Positions 1-11,563 of a stretch of DNA of 64,000 nucleotides are shown one piece after another. Position 1 is the first letter of the stretch, and each line of letters begins with the position of its first letter. Source of the DNA: Chamaecyparis obtusa (Eukaryota; Streptophyta; Pinopsida; Cupressales; Cupressaceae); assembly GCA_027943335.1 (NCBI GenBank), contig BSBK01008830.1, forward strand, positions 1 through 64,000, written 5' to 3'. Under the pieces are notes generated by a model. It searched no databases. It had not been told where the DNA came from and saw nothing but the letters and a program-made list of their open reading frames with translations. Both the position numbers and the translations under genes were made by a program.

Positions 1-19
1 TTTGATTAGTTTTAAATGA

Positions 20-265
20 TTTCTAGGGGGAGCACACAAAAATGTCATATTTTCAGGATGTGTGCACTTCGTAAATTCATAAAAAATTATACGTTCATAA
101 AAAAATTACCAAAAAATTCTAGGATAAACTATGTGGTGTTATCTAACTTCTCACTAGAGTGATTAAAAAAATTCAAAAAAAAAGTTAACATTTTAGGGGG
201 AGCACACCAGATGCTATGTTATATTTTTGGAAAAAAAATAGGACCACTTTTTGTGCTCCCCCTTT
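20..265. repeat. Repeated GGGGGAGCAC motif block
   Basis: The motif GGGGGAGCACAC occurs at about 26 and 194, preceded by tct-a or ttt-a and followed by AT-rich DNA. Its reverse complement GTGCTCCCCCTTTTT lies near 250. The two direct copies sit about 168 bases apart, but the DNA between and after them is only weakly similar. It may be an eroded retroelement tail, because G-runs followed by agcac are common near copia polypurine tracts, but no coding support remains. Confidence 0.35.
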
Positions 266-509
266 TTGAGGGCCTTAATCTACACCATTTTCAAAATAAG
301 TTAGTAGTTTAAGAACTAGATTTAGAGTATTACAACTCTTGTTTTTGTCGCATCTCAAAATTTTGAGTCTAACTATCTTCAATTGCTTGTTGAAGTTTAG
401 AGTTTGCTAATTTCAGGAAAAAAGTAGCATCTTATACCCCCTTTTTGGTCCCCCATCTTTGTGCACTTACCCTATGATTTCTTCATCTTTCGAGCCTCTA
501 GCATCATAT

Positions 510-563
510 TCATCATATCAGATAAAGTATGTTTAAGAATTGTTGGGACTAGTCCTTTGGCAT
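510..563 (+). repeat. Arm of a long inverted repeat (partner 8082-8135)
   Basis: These 54 bases match the reverse complement of 8082-8135 with about one mismatch. They include the perfect palindrome GGACTAGTCC. About 38 bases are also repeated in direct orientation at 8266-8303, the right end of the small inverted-repeat element. Removing copia element 1 brings the two arms to roughly 1 kb apart in the original host sequence. Confidence 0.6.
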
Positions 564-1101
564 ACTGGATTTAATTCATAAATGGATTTAATTTTATTTT
601 GTATGTGAAATTTTGGGAGTTGCATGAGAAGTTTTAGTGTCTAAATACTCAACTAATCCCTCTAACTGATTAGGAGTGGTTGGGGAAGTTGAGAGGAAAG
701 TTTTCAAACATTCATATTCACTTATTGAATGCTTTGGAGACTACTGGTTTGACTGTCCATGCGTTACCAATGACTGAGATTCATTAAAGGATACAAAACC
801 CTTCATTTTGGGTTATTGTGTATGGATTCAAATGTAGGTTTGATTTGGTTAATGTTTAGAAATAAAGTATTTAAAGACAATATTACATGTCTGGAGAGGT
901 TTGAGAGGCACTTATCATGACTGTACCCTCACAAACAATGGCATAGACTAGTTTTACTATGTTTCCTTTCTCTATTGATAGGTTTCCTTTCTTTTCCGTA
1001 GGGGTACAGTCAGAGGGTTCATTAAAAAAATGATCCTTTGAATGGTTACTATGAATATGAATGATTTGATATAGCATATTGCTCATTTTACTTGAAGTTT
1101 A

Positions 1102-2168
1102 TGTTAGGAATAGTCCCAAGAGATAACTAAGAGGGAGGGGGGGGTGAATTAGTTATCTACAAGTTTCAATTCTTTATCCAATTAAGTATACTTAAACTTA
1201 AAGCATAAACACAATGAAAGAACACTTGAACACAACACCAATATTTTGGTTACGAGGAAACCCAAATAGGTCAAAAACCCAATGGGAATTGACACCCTCT
1301 AATAATATGCACTAGTGTATTATGATCCTTACTATAGCATAAACTCTTTACTTGGTCACATAGATCTTCTGCTGATGGCTCAACACTTCACACTCTTCTC
1401 TGCTCTTCACAATCAACTTTGAACCATACTTTAGCAATCACAAATGACTACCTATAAATATATTTCCTCCAAATGATATAATCAAGTCAACCTATTAGAA
1501 CCACCTTGAAATCATATTAGAGAAACCATAACATACTCCAATAATAATTTTGTTGGCTCTACTAAGCACGCAACACAATCTGGGACTTGTCCAATATTAA
1601 TAAATGTAGACAGATGCTACACATTGTCGGCTCTACCAAAGTAACTAAAACTTTCTCCTCAAGATGAATTACATCATGCATTCTTAAATAAACATTCTTA
1701 ACTCTTCTCCAATCTGTAATCCAAAGGCGCATATCAAAATGATAAGTGCAACTCATGAACCAATACAATGTCTATCGGCTCTTCTGAATAAACACAAGAA
1801 ACTGCTGCTGGTGAATAGCGATAGGATAAATTCATTTCTACTAATCATCAAACTCTACATCCATGCTTGTAACATCACTATCATGTCTTCATCACATATC
1901 CAAAGGTGCAAGGCTCCATGATGACTATACAAACAATCACTCACAAAAGACTGCCTGTAACTCTATCAGGAACACTGCTGACATAAGCTACTACATAACT
2001 ATCTGTTCGAACAATTAACCTCTACATCTATGATAATATTCTGATAACATGTCCATGCTACATATAATCAAGGCTTACTACATAAGTCTTCCATGCAAAT
2101 TACTTACCATATGTTGTCATCACTGACAAACATACAATTAGTACTGGCTTGCTGGAAAATCTCCAACA
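1102..2168 (-). repeat. 3' LTR of copia element 1 (internally deleted)
   Basis: 1067 bp, against 1289 bp for the partner LTR. Near 1325 it passes directly from tatgatcctt to the ataaac-ctttacttgg sequence. The partner has about 235 further bases there, rich in the motif GTTAGGAGT. Outside that gap the two align well. A run of G (1133-1143) precedes gtgaatt, a conserved position in all four copia LTRs of this window. Confidence 0.9.
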
Positions 2169-2180
2169 ATCTCCCCCTTT
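2169..2180 (-). other. Polypurine tract of copia element 1
   Basis: On the minus strand this reads AAAGGGGGAGAT immediately before the 3' LTR, the expected place and composition for the plus-strand DNA primer. Confidence 0.8.
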
Positions 2181-2458
2181 GGCATTGATGGCAACATATG
2201 GAATGAAAAACACCACCAATCCAAATGAATAATTATTTTATAACATTCTCCATTTCCTCAACTAAAATTCTTTCATGACTGAATACTGCTCCCCCTTAGT
2301 ATATTACTCCTTTACTTTTGTTTTTCATGACTATATATTACTCCCCCTTTGACATCAATGGAAAAGGGTGCCAATCAGTTTAAGCACTAGTACTACTCTT
2401 GAAGTAGAGTAGTCAACCATCCATCAGTCCATGAGGACTGATGCTCTTTCCTCTTTCT

Positions 2459-3133
2459 CTAAGTAGAATCAGGGAAGGGAATTACTCCCAGCTTCTCCCT
2501 GAGATACTCAAAAGTATCCTTTGGCAAAGGCTTTGTGAATATATCTGCTAGTTGTTCCTTTGTGCTTACATAGTCCAACTTGACTTCTTTCTCTACCACT
2601 TTCTCTCTTAGGAAGTGATACTTAATTTCTATGTACTTTGTCTTTACATGCATCACTGGATTCTTTGACATGTTGATAGTGCTAGTGTTATCATAATGAA
2701 TAGAAATAGGATAATCAATCTGAATACCAAAGTCCTTTATCATCTGCTTGATCCAAAAAATTGTTGAACAATTTAGGGCTGCTACAACATACTCCACTTC
2801 TTCTATTGACTGAGAAATACAATTTTGACTCTTTCTTGTCCAAGTGACAAGTCTTTCACCAAGAAACACTACTCCACTTGATGTACTCTTTCTATCATCA
2901 ACGCATCCTACCCAATCAACATATGTATAAACATGAAGCTCAACATTCTCTGAGTTAGGATACCATAGACCATAATCTATAGTGCCTTGCAAGTATCTGA
3001 ATATTTTTTTTACTACCATGAGGTGACTTTGTTTAGGCTCTACTACAAATCTTCCAACTATGCCAACTGCATTGGAAATATCTGGTCTAGTTTGAGTAAG
3101 ATAAATGATTTTTCCAATCATAGACTTGTACAA
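2459..3133 (-). pseudogene. Copia RNase H and RT tail, element 1
   Basis: A 224-codon open stretch. It starts with the conserved RT/RNase H linker (MIGKIIYLTQTRPDIS) and carries the copia RNase H landmarks: a degraded ADWAG site reading YVDWVG near residue 73, the serine-rich SKSQ-type strand, and the HYDNTST segment containing a catalytic Asp. It closes with ADIFTKPLPKDTFEYL, the usual end of copia polyproteins. This is the best preserved part of the element. It is not a gene on its own: it is the last domain of a broken polyprotein, and the Met is internal. Confidence 0.88.
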
Positions 3134-4052
3134 TGATATATCTACTACTAGTGAATCATCTTATTTTGTAAGCTTACATCCTATTATCATAGGTGTACCC
3201 ACTGGCTTGCAATCATCCATCTTGAATTTTTTTAATATCTCTTTCACATATTTTGACTGATTAATGAAAATACCTTTCTTTGTCTGCTACACATTTAATC
3301 CCAAGAAGTATTTGATAGGTCCAATCATGCTCATCTCAAACTCACTCTACATCTCCTTAGAAAATTCAGCACTAAGTTTGTCATTACCTCCAAAGATAAT
3401 GTCATCAACAAATATAGCTACAAGTAGTAGTCCTATAGATGTCTCTCTTATGAACAAATTGCAATTTTCTACTCCTTTCTTGAATCCAATTTTAGTTAGA
3501 TATCCATCAAGTCTCTCATACCATGCTCTAGGGGCTTGCTTAAGTCCATAGAGGGATTTATTCAATCTGCATACCATATCAGGTCTATCTGATAGGTTGA
3601 GTCCTTCTAGCTACTCAATGTATACTTCTTCTTTTAGCTCTCCATTCAAGAATGCTAACTTGACATCCATCTGATAAAATTTTTGAAGTTTTTGACTATT
3701 GCATAAGCTAGAAACAACTTAATAGCTTCTAATCTCCTCACAAGTGAAAATGTGTCTAAATAATCAATGCCTTCTTTTTGTGCATATCCCTTACACACTA
3801 ACCTTGCTTTATTCCTTACTACTGTACCATCTTCAATCATCTTGTTTCTAAATATCCACTTTGTTCCAATCACATTCTTAGCACTAGGTCTTGGGACATG
3901 TTCCCAAGTATCATTCTTGATAATCTAATCTAGTTCTTCTTTCATAGCATCATGCCAATCTGAATCATTACATGCATGTTCGACACTTAAAGGTTCAATC
4001 TGAGATAGTAAACATACCACCTCAGTGCTTGCTGAATTCTTTGCTTTTGATC
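3134..4052 (-). pseudogene. Copia reverse transcriptase remnants, element 1
   Basis: Broken RT. The segment 3655-3873 carries GTKWIFRNK and [18 protein letters not shown], the N-terminal RT signature. The segment 3347-3577 carries [15 protein letters not shown] and the catalytic FVDDIIFG box. Between and after these there are several in-frame stops, many of TAG type as expected from C-to-T decay of CAG or TGG codons. Reading frame also changes between the pieces. In a live element this domain copies the RNA into DNA in cytoplasmic particles. Confidence 0.85.
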
Positions 4053-5385
4053 TTATTGTGACTTTTCCACTCTGATCTCCAATGATGTCATCCTTAGAGT
4101 GATATCTAGATGTATACTTTGGAACTTTAGGTGATATTGACTCATCTTCCTTCTGAGTTTCTTCTTCACTTGTTTCAGGGTCATTGAACAATACAGTAAT
4201 ACTATCTCTTCAACAACTATCTCACTAGTGGAAGGTCTGGGTTCTTCTTCAATCATAGGTGAGTAATCATGATATCTTTCTTGAACCATAAACTTTTCAT
4301 CAATCTTAACATGAGCACTTTCAATGGTTTTCTTCAATCTCAAGTTAAAACATCTATAAGATTTACTTTTAGTAGAGTAACCAAGAAAAATACCTTCATC
4401 ACTTCTTGCATCAAAATTTCCTATTGCTTCATCCCTCTTGATGTAGCACTTGCTTCCAAAGATTTTGAAGTATTTCACTATGGGAAAATTACCAAACCAT
4501 AGCTCATAAGGTGTCTTGTCTACGCCAGGCCTTAATTGTATTCTATTGATTGTATAGACTGCTGTATTGATCACATCTCTCCAATAGGTGTGTGCAAATT
4601 TTCCTTCAATCATGATGGTGCGTGCTGTATCAAGGATGATCCTATTCCTTCTCTCTACAATCTCATTCTACTGAGGGGTTCTAGGTGCACTCAACTATCT
4701 CTTTATGCCATGTTATTTTTAGTACTCATAGAATCCATCAGAGGTGAATTCTCCTCCTCTATCCAACCTTAGACATTTTATCTTTAGTCCAGATTCATTC
4801 TCAACCTTAGCTTTGAATATTTTGAACTTCTCAAATGCTTCTGACTTATCTTTTAAGAATGCAACCCACATCATTCTAGAATAATCATCTACAAATAAAA
4901 TTAAATACCTTTCTCCATAGCATGATTTTGTTTGAGTTGGTCCAAATACATCTATATGAATTAGATCCAACTTGTTCTCTACTAAATTATGCTTGCTCCT
5001 GAATGAATTCCTCACATGCTTTCACATTACACATTCCCTGCATATAGTATCAACTGGATTTTCTATGCTAGGTAGGTCTCTAACTTCATTTACATTACTT
5101 ATCTTTACTATGTTATCAAAATTGATATGACATAGTCTTTTATGCCATAGCCAATTGTGATCTACTTTAGCAACAAAATAACTTGCTTCTGGATTAAGCT
5201 GAAAAAGAACTAATGATGCACTTGTTTTCATTGAACTCCAACCTGTAACCTTTATCAAGTAACTTCCCAACACTTAGCAAGTTATGTTTCAAACCATCAA
5301 TAAAAAGAACATCATCTGTTCTATTCTTTCCATCCAAGGTGATGGCTCCTCTACCAATGATGGGTTTAGGAGTGTTATCGTTAGC
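4053..5385 (-). pseudogene. Copia integrase remnants, element 1
   Basis: From the upstream end: the GAG-pre-integrase zinc region (WLWHKRLCHINFDNI, then CRECVM) in 5022-5273; the integrase core in 4719-5015 with the first Asp in LIHIDVFGP and the second in LDRGGEF; and the core end plus C-terminal region in 4053-4613 ([32 protein letters not shown]). An overlapping frame at 3925-4191 continues the linker towards RT, so a frameshift lies near 4190-4200. Stops separate each block. The domain order is diagnostic of copia: integrase precedes RT. Confidence 0.87.
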
Positions 5386-6405
5386 TTGTGAAATTAGTGC
5401 TAACTCTTGTGAATTCTTTTCATCTTCAAGAGAAATGAATCCAATCTCCTCTTCTATTGATTCTTCATCTAATACTCCATCTCCAACATAGTAGCATTCC
5501 TTTGTATACTTAGGCTTGTAGTCATTCTTGAACTTTTTTATTCTTGTAGGACACTTAGATGCAAAGTGACCAATATTATTACATGAAAAGCATTTGAATG
5601 GTAATTGTCCTTCATATTTTCCTTTTCCTTTCTTTTATCTTTTAGCAATCATAGAAATGAAATTATCTAGAGTTTTTTCTTCTTCATCATCATCATCAAA
5701 ATTACCAGAGGTGTTCAAGGATTTCTTACCATGGACCAAAGCTTTGAAGGCTGTCTCACTTTTAGGCTCTGTCTTCAAACTTGATATTTCAAATACAACA
5801 ATCTTGTTGATTAAGGTTTCTCTTTTGAAGTTTTCTAAAAATTGCATAGTCTCATCAAGGATGTTTATCTTGTTCTCATATTTTGGTGTCAAGGTAGTCA
5901 TCACCTTATCCATGATGTCTTCTTCTAAGATTTCTCCACCATTGTTTTTGATTTCAACAACTGCTTCATTGATCATTTGATTGTAGGCTCTTATGTTCTC
6001 TTCAGGTAGCATCTCCAATGTATTGTACTTTTTCTTCCATGTCTTTCTGCATGCATTTTTTTCTTGTTTATCTCCTTCAAACATGTCTTCTAGGTGCTTC
6101 CATATCTTGTAGGTTGTGTCTACTTTCTTTACCTCTAAAAAATCACTATCAGATAGGGTGCTGATAAGGGCTTCTTTTGCTATTGCATTCTAATGGAACA
6201 AATCCTTCTTCTTGCTAGTAGCATCATCCTTTGCAAGATCTTCTAGAGAGGGGATCTAAACTTCCTTGATAGACACTTTAAAAAATTCAAAAGCAATGCA
6301 CTATGATTATGTCATCATCTTGTTCTTCCAATCAAGATAATTCTCTCCATCAAACTTAGGACTGTCTTTTCTAAAGAATGCTATCTGATCAACCTCAAGT
6401 TGTTA
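5386..6405 (-). pseudogene. Copia gag remnant, element 1, protease active site lost
   Basis: Gag of the UBN2-like plant copia type. It starts near 6380 with KFDGENYLDWKNKM and runs through a helical core (5635-6084). It ends in a zinc knuckle, CFSCNNIGHFASKC, at about 5550-5590 followed by a lysine-rich tail. Stops interrupt the N-terminal third. After the acidic region ending SQANDN, the frame runs straight into TPKPIIGRGAITLDGK, which normally lies downstream of the protease catalytic DSG box. Element 4 retains a DSGCSHHM box at this place, so the box has been deleted here at about 5385. Confidence 0.82.
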
Positions 6406-6427
6406 AAGTTTCTCTCTGAGGTACTTG

Positions 6428-6439
6428 GATATGATACCA
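6428..6439 (-). other. Primer-binding site of copia element 1
   Basis: The minus strand reads TGGTATCATATC two bases inside the 5' LTR. Element 4 has the canonical TGGTATCAGAGC, complementary to initiator Met-tRNA. The first eight bases here match, and the rest is mutated. Confidence 0.75.
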
Positions 6440-6441
6440 AT

Positions 6442-7730
6442 TGTTAGGAATAGACCCAAGAGATCACTAAGAGGGGGGGGGGGGGTGAATCAGTTGTCTA
6501 CAAGTTTCAATTCTTTATCCTATTAAGTATAGTTAAACTTAAAGCATAAACACAATGAAAGAACACTTGAACACACCACCAATATTTTGGTTATGGGTAA
6601 ACCCAAATAGGTAAAAACCCCGTTGAGAATTGACACCCACTAATAATCTACACTAGAGTATTATGATCCTTGTTAGAAGATCCTTAACCCTGTTAGGAGT
6701 TTCTTTACAATGTATTTAGTACAGTGACCTGGTCAAGGGTCAGACCCTGTTAGGAGTCTTTTACAATTAACCCTATTAGGGGTGAGGATACACTGTCCAA
6801 GAGCACACTGCTTAAAGGGGTGAAAGCTACAACCTTCTGAATAATAGATACACACTATATCTGGATCTTAGTGAACTGTGCTTTGACCTACTATCTGGAT
6901 CAATTCCAATATATAACATAAAATCTTTACTTGGTCACATAGACCTTCTGCTGATGGCTCAACACTTCACACACTCTTCTCTACTTTGCTCTTCACAATC
7001 AACTTTGAACCATACTTTAGCAATCACAAATGACTGCCTATAAATATCTTTCCTCCAAATGATATAATCAAGTCAAATTATTAGAACCACCTTGAAATAA
7101 TATTAGAGAAACCATAACATACTCCAATAATAATTCTGTCCACTCTACTAAGCACACAACACAATCTGGGACCTGTCCAATATTAATAAATGTAGACACA
7201 CGCTACACACTGTCAGCTCTACCAAAGTAACTGAAACTTTCTCCTCAAGATGAATTACATCATGCACTCTTAACCAAACATTCTTAACTCTTCTCCAATC
7301 CATAATCCAAGGGTGCATGCTGAAATGATAAGCGCAACTCATGAACCAATACATTCTCTGTCGGCTCTTTTGAATAAACAAAGGAAATTGCTGGTGGTGA
7401 ATAGTAACTACATAAATTCACTTCTACTAATCATCAAATTCTACATCGATGATTGTAACATCACTAAGATGTCTTCATCACATATCCAAAGGTGCAAGGC
7501 TCCATGATGACTATATGAACAATCACTCACAAAACACTATTGACACAAGCTGCTACATAACTGTCTGTTCTAACAATTAACCTCTGCATCCATGATATTA
7601 TGCTGATAACATGTCCATGCTACATATACTCAAGGCTTACTAAATAAGTCTTCCATGCATGCTACTTACCATATTTTGTCATCAATGACAAACATATAGT
7701 CAGTATTGGCTTGCTAGAAAATCTCCAATA
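6442..7730 (-). repeat. 5' LTR of copia element 1
   Basis: 1289 bp, the longer and probably more complete LTR. It has a run of about 13 G at 6472-6485 followed by gtgaatc. Several GTTAGGAG repeats lie between 6670 and 6780. On the minus strand it should contain the element's promoter, but I could not identify a strong TATA box. Confidence 0.9.
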
Positions 7731-7735
7731 GTTTG

Positions 7736-9130
7736 AAATGCTTGTGCAAGGGTGAAAGTACTTTTGATCATTTTGGTCATGACTGTTCCTCTACACAGTC
7801 AGGAAATGTAACTGTCTAATGATTATATGTAATGTTGAATGGATTAAATGCTTTATTCTTGGTAGAAGTGAATGGAAGGAATAGTGTTGGTGTTAGGTTT
7901 CATTTATTATTGAATTCAATGGTTTCCAAGATGTGTTGAGGAGTTGCTCCTTGTTTAATGTTAACTGTTGCTACACAATCCACTCATACAATAGTGAAGT
8001 TACAAAACTAAACCAATGACATGTTTACAATAAAGAAATAGAATGACAATAATATGCTAAAAATTCTATTCTGTTTAATACATGCCAAAGGACTAGTCCC
8101 AACAATTCTTAAACATACTTTATCTAATATGATGAATTGTTAATAAAGGTATAATTCTATAGACTGCTAGCACAAAGGAAGATTTGACCTAGCCAAATAT
8201 TCCTTGTACCACACAAAAAAATGTGTGATAACTATGTCTACTCCAACCTTAATTGTTTAAGAATTCATCATATCAGATAAAGTATGTTTAAGAATTGTTG
8301 GGAGTTCTATTAGACCTTTGTTGTAAACATGCCATTGGTTTTAAAATGTTTGGATTCACGTTTGTTGATATAACTGGCACGTTTAATGATGCCATTGTAT
8401 ATTTCTGAGATGCTCTATGAAATGACCACATTCTACTGGTGTCATTCCCTAGCCCATGCTTTAAATCCATTTTTTTGAAATATTGACTGTGGTTATCAAA
8501 TGGATATCCCATGAGCTTCTAGCTAGGTGCCATTTGTATTGATAGCTTAGGGCATAAAATGTATTGTATCCTTGATATTTGAGACTTTTTAAAAAGGAAA
8601 TAGGACAAAGAACAATTTTGATTTATTTTCTCTATTTTGATCCCTAAGTGGCTTACAACCCTAGAGAAATATATGCAGATTTACAGATGTAGTTGTAGGA
8701 TACATAGTAGACAATAATTCATAAGAAATCCATGCATCCAATTTGAATATCAATTAATACAAATAAATAGGGTCCTCCAATGGACCAATCATCTAGACCT
8801 TGAGTGTCCCCTCAACCTTCAAAACTGGGTTATCATGCAATCAGTGACTGATCCTTCATTCTCCTGGTCTGCCTTGCATCCAAACATATTGGAAATACAC
8901 AATACAATGATAAAAAGTCTTTCAAAACCCCCCTTCTCTCGAGGAACACTATCAACCATCCCTTCCACATAGCATTTCACTATTGTATGAGTGGATTGTG
9001 TAGGAACAGTTAACATTAAACAAGGAGAAAACTCCTCAACACATCTTGGAAACCATTGAAAGGGCAAGAAATTAGTTTGGAGACCTTTGTTGTAAACATG
9101 CCATTGGTTCAGTTTTGTAAATTTGTTTTT
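7736..9130. repeat. Mosaic of short direct and inverted repeats
   Basis: Block A (7917-7996) is repeated inverted at 8978-9058, about 90 percent alike by eye. Block B (8001-8046) is repeated inverted at 8310-8345 and at 9079-9122. The inverted copies are in the order A' then B', not B' then A', so this is not one simple fold-back. Removing the small element at 8097-8303 leaves A, B, B', A', B'. ORFs of 74 and 132 codons on the minus strand in this block match no family I recognise and look fortuitous. Confidence 0.55.
8097..8303. mobile_element. Small inverted-repeat element (MITE-like)
   Basis: A 207-bp unit with about 42-bp terminal inverted repeats, TCCCAACAATTCTTAAACAT at the left and its reverse complement at the right, with roughly one mismatch. 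No coding capacity. A clean target duplication is not visible (tag on the left, gtt on the right), so the superfamily cannot be assigned. One end is also present alone at 510-546. Confidence 0.6.
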
Positions 9131-9699
9131 TGTGTTAAATGAATTTAAATGGAACATTAAGCATAGTAATAATATGATTAATCTATTAGTAATTGGTAGA
9201 TTAAATGTAGATAACACCTTTATCAGTTTAGCATGTTATTATAAGATACTAAAGAAGACCTGCTATTTGTTAGAGAAATCTTCACTATCCCCCACAATGA
9301 AGACAATGAAGATTGAACTCCTGCCCCACAACAAAGAACATTGTAATAAGAATAATATATAATATAGTGTTAGAATAAACTTCGAACAAAGACATGTAAT
9401 GCTTATGTTAATGATCTAAAACTCTGCAAATATAGGAATTGAAAAAGAAGATAGTGCCAAGAAACATTTTCACAAATATGAAACGTGAGGAAAAGTAATG
9501 ACATTAATAATGCCAAGATTCACAACATTAAATTTCACCTATGGATGAGTTTTTGTAGTGGGTTGTCCAGCATAAAAAATATGTTGAGTTGCATTTGAGC
9601 TGTAACTAAGAGTATCATGTAGAATAGACCCTAAACTTTGAAAGCATTCTCCAGCCTGGCAATTCAAAATTCAATCTAGGTAAGCATCAGTAAGTGAAA

Positions 9700-9783
9700 T
9701 AAATTATAGACATCAACATCAAAATCATCATAATCATTAGACATAAATTATAGACATCAACATCAACATAATCATAATCATTT
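9700..9783. repeat. Imperfect tandem duplication, about 44-bp unit
   Basis: aaattatagacatcaacatc followed by a CAT/AAT-rich tail occurs twice in succession, from about 9701 and 9745. Confidence 0.7.
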
Positions 9784-10808
9784 GGAGGGTATTTGTTTTG
9801 GATAGTACTATGTTTCTTGAAATTTTTTGTGATGCTTCTAAACTTTAAAGACATATTTTATGGCTTAATGATAATATAGATTAGTGTTTTGTTTTCTGAT
9901 GTAAAATATTTTCAATCTAATCATGGAATGTTGTTGATCATTCATGGTCTTGAAGAAACTTTTCTTCTATTTGATGTATCCTAAATTCATTGAGTTCTAG
10001 TACAGGTGAATTGGCCAGATTGAATAATTTCTAGAGTTAAATTTTTGTTTACCTATGTAAGCTTCACATTCATTCTATTTAATCATTTGTGTTCTTCATG
10101 ATGTAAGTGTCAATATGTTATAATCCAACCAGCATGTCATACCCCCACTTTTGACAAACCTCATAGCATGCAAATCACAACCAAAGACTTGGGTGATCAA
10201 CATACACAAACAATGATTACCCTTAGGAAACAATGATCATTAATATTCATTAATGGCAGGTGGTGATTCCTTCATAATAAAGGCATTGACAACATTCATC
10301 ATCTTAACCAAGTCATGGGTGGTGATCCTTTAAATAACACAATTAGTAAAAGGAAATAACAACATAACTAATAATCATTACCTTTATTAATAAGTATAAA
10401 ACATCGCTTACAGTTTAAATAGAAAGCCACATCTCTTAGAAAAGAGATCTCTGTTCAAAGGGATGCATCACTTCATTTGGATATAGAGGTGTAGAAGGAA
10501 ATACATTTTATTTGGAGTGAGGAAGAAGGAAAATTGGAAAACAAAATATGGAATAATTAGGTTGGAATTGGAGAAGAATTTAGAAATAAACTTAAATTAG
10601 AAAAAAACTAAGTTATTCGATTCTTTGTTTGAGGCTCTGTTCTGGGTCTACTTTTGTTCTCCTTTGGGTTTGACTTGGGTTCCTTTGGTAGGAACTTGGG
10701 TGCTTGGGCCAATCATGGGTACACCTGTAGTATTATAAATATGATACACAAGGTATTTTATTCATAATTTTATAGGCTAACTCATTATTATGGTAACATG
10801 GGTATGAC

Positions 10809-10845
10809 CACACTCCATGCCTAATGGTACCCGACATGGAGTGTG
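10809..10845. repeat. Perfect 11-bp hairpin
   Basis: CACACTCCATG is followed 15 bases later by CATGGAGTGTG. No poly-T tail or neighbouring gene suggests a function. Confidence 0.55.
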
Positions 10846-11360
10846 TCAAATGAAGTTGAACCAAATGCTGACTATGATGGCTTTGAATATGATGAAGATG
10901 AATATGAATATTAAATCTAAAATATGGCTTGTAATTTGAATTTTCATTGTGAATGAAGAAACTATAGATTCAAGTTGACTCATTGTATGTTGTAGTATAT
11001 TTGATCCCTAGATCTACCATATTATAAATGTGTAGCCTATAAGGGACATCTTCTACTCATCCATGTATCAAATCTTGGTAAGAGTTCTTAGGAGAAAGAC
11101 AAGATGTCAGTGGGAGATGGAGAAACCAATCTTAGAATACCACTTGAAGCCTTGCAATGTTGAGAGTGGGATAAAGGCTACACTTGACACCCTATATAAG
11201 GAACAATCTTATTGAGCTTCACTTTGTTTCGAGAATAGTTTTCTATTATGTACTAAATAGGGCCAACCACGTGAAGGTGGAAGCTCATTTGGCCCCACCC
11301 CCCCTAACATCACTCTAAATTCCCCTTTAACATCTAACATTCATTCATTATTTCATCCAT

Positions 11361-11515
11361 TAATAAAATGTAACATTCATTAATTATCACATGATAAAAT
11401 TCATTAACACATTAATAAAATCTAACATTCATTAATTATCACATGATAAAATTCATTAACATTCATTAACACATTATAAAATTTATGAACATTCAATACC
11501 ACATAATTAAATTCA
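11361..11515. repeat. AT-rich tandem repeat, 52-bp unit
   Basis: The unit starting taataaaat-taacattc, with cattaattatcacatgata inside, is present twice head to tail, followed by a degenerate third copy. Confidence 0.75.
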
Positions 11516-11563
11516 TTGGCATATAAAAATCAGTCATTATGAATTAAGGTGCATAGATGACAA

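Larger units (their letters stand above)
1..1101. other. Unassigned left flank, no gene
   Basis: No convincing coding region on either strand. The stretch is AT-rich with several homopolymer A runs. It contains repeated GGGGGAGCAC motifs and one arm of an inverted repeat, listed separately. It is the host DNA into which copia element 1 inserted: base 1101 was once adjacent to what is now 7736, judging by the flanking gttta/gtttg duplication. Confidence 0.6.
1102..7730 (-). mobile_element. Copia element 1, decayed full-length LTR retrotransposon
   Basis: Two related LTRs (1102-2168 and 6442-7730) begin TGTTAGGAATAG on the plus strand and end in CTCCAACA or CTCCAATA. They are flanked by five-base duplications gttta (1097-1101) and gtttg (7731-7735), one base apart. 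The element is coded on the minus strand. A primer-binding site close to the initiator-Met type lies beside the right LTR and a polypurine tract lies beside the left LTR. The internal order gag, integrase, RT, RNase H is the Ty1/copia order. The protease active-site region is missing and pol is broken by many stops and frameshifts, so the copy cannot be autonomous. It belongs to the same lineage as element 4. Confidence 0.93.
9131..11563. other. Non-coding host DNA, short repeats only
   Basis: No supported gene. It contains a tandem duplication at 9700-9783, a perfect 11-bp hairpin at 10809-10845, and a 52-bp tandem repeat at 11361-11515. A possible solo LTR start (TGTCATACCCCCACTTTTG) lies at 10135, with no matching end or target duplication found. 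A 29-codon tail rich in Asp, Glu and Tyr ending at 10914 could be a transposase C-terminus, but it is too short to assign. Confidence 0.45.

Noticed and set aside
3264..6000. Plus-strand ORFs within copia element 1 (3264-3551, 5594-5980 and others)
   Set aside because: They oppose clear RT, integrase and gag frames, and their Ser/Phe/Leu-rich products are typical shadows of AT-rich coding.
8288..9217. Minus-strand ORFs of 74 and 132 codons near the MITE-like element
   Set aside because: They run across repeat-block boundaries, lack any motif, and use codons like the surrounding non-coding DNA.
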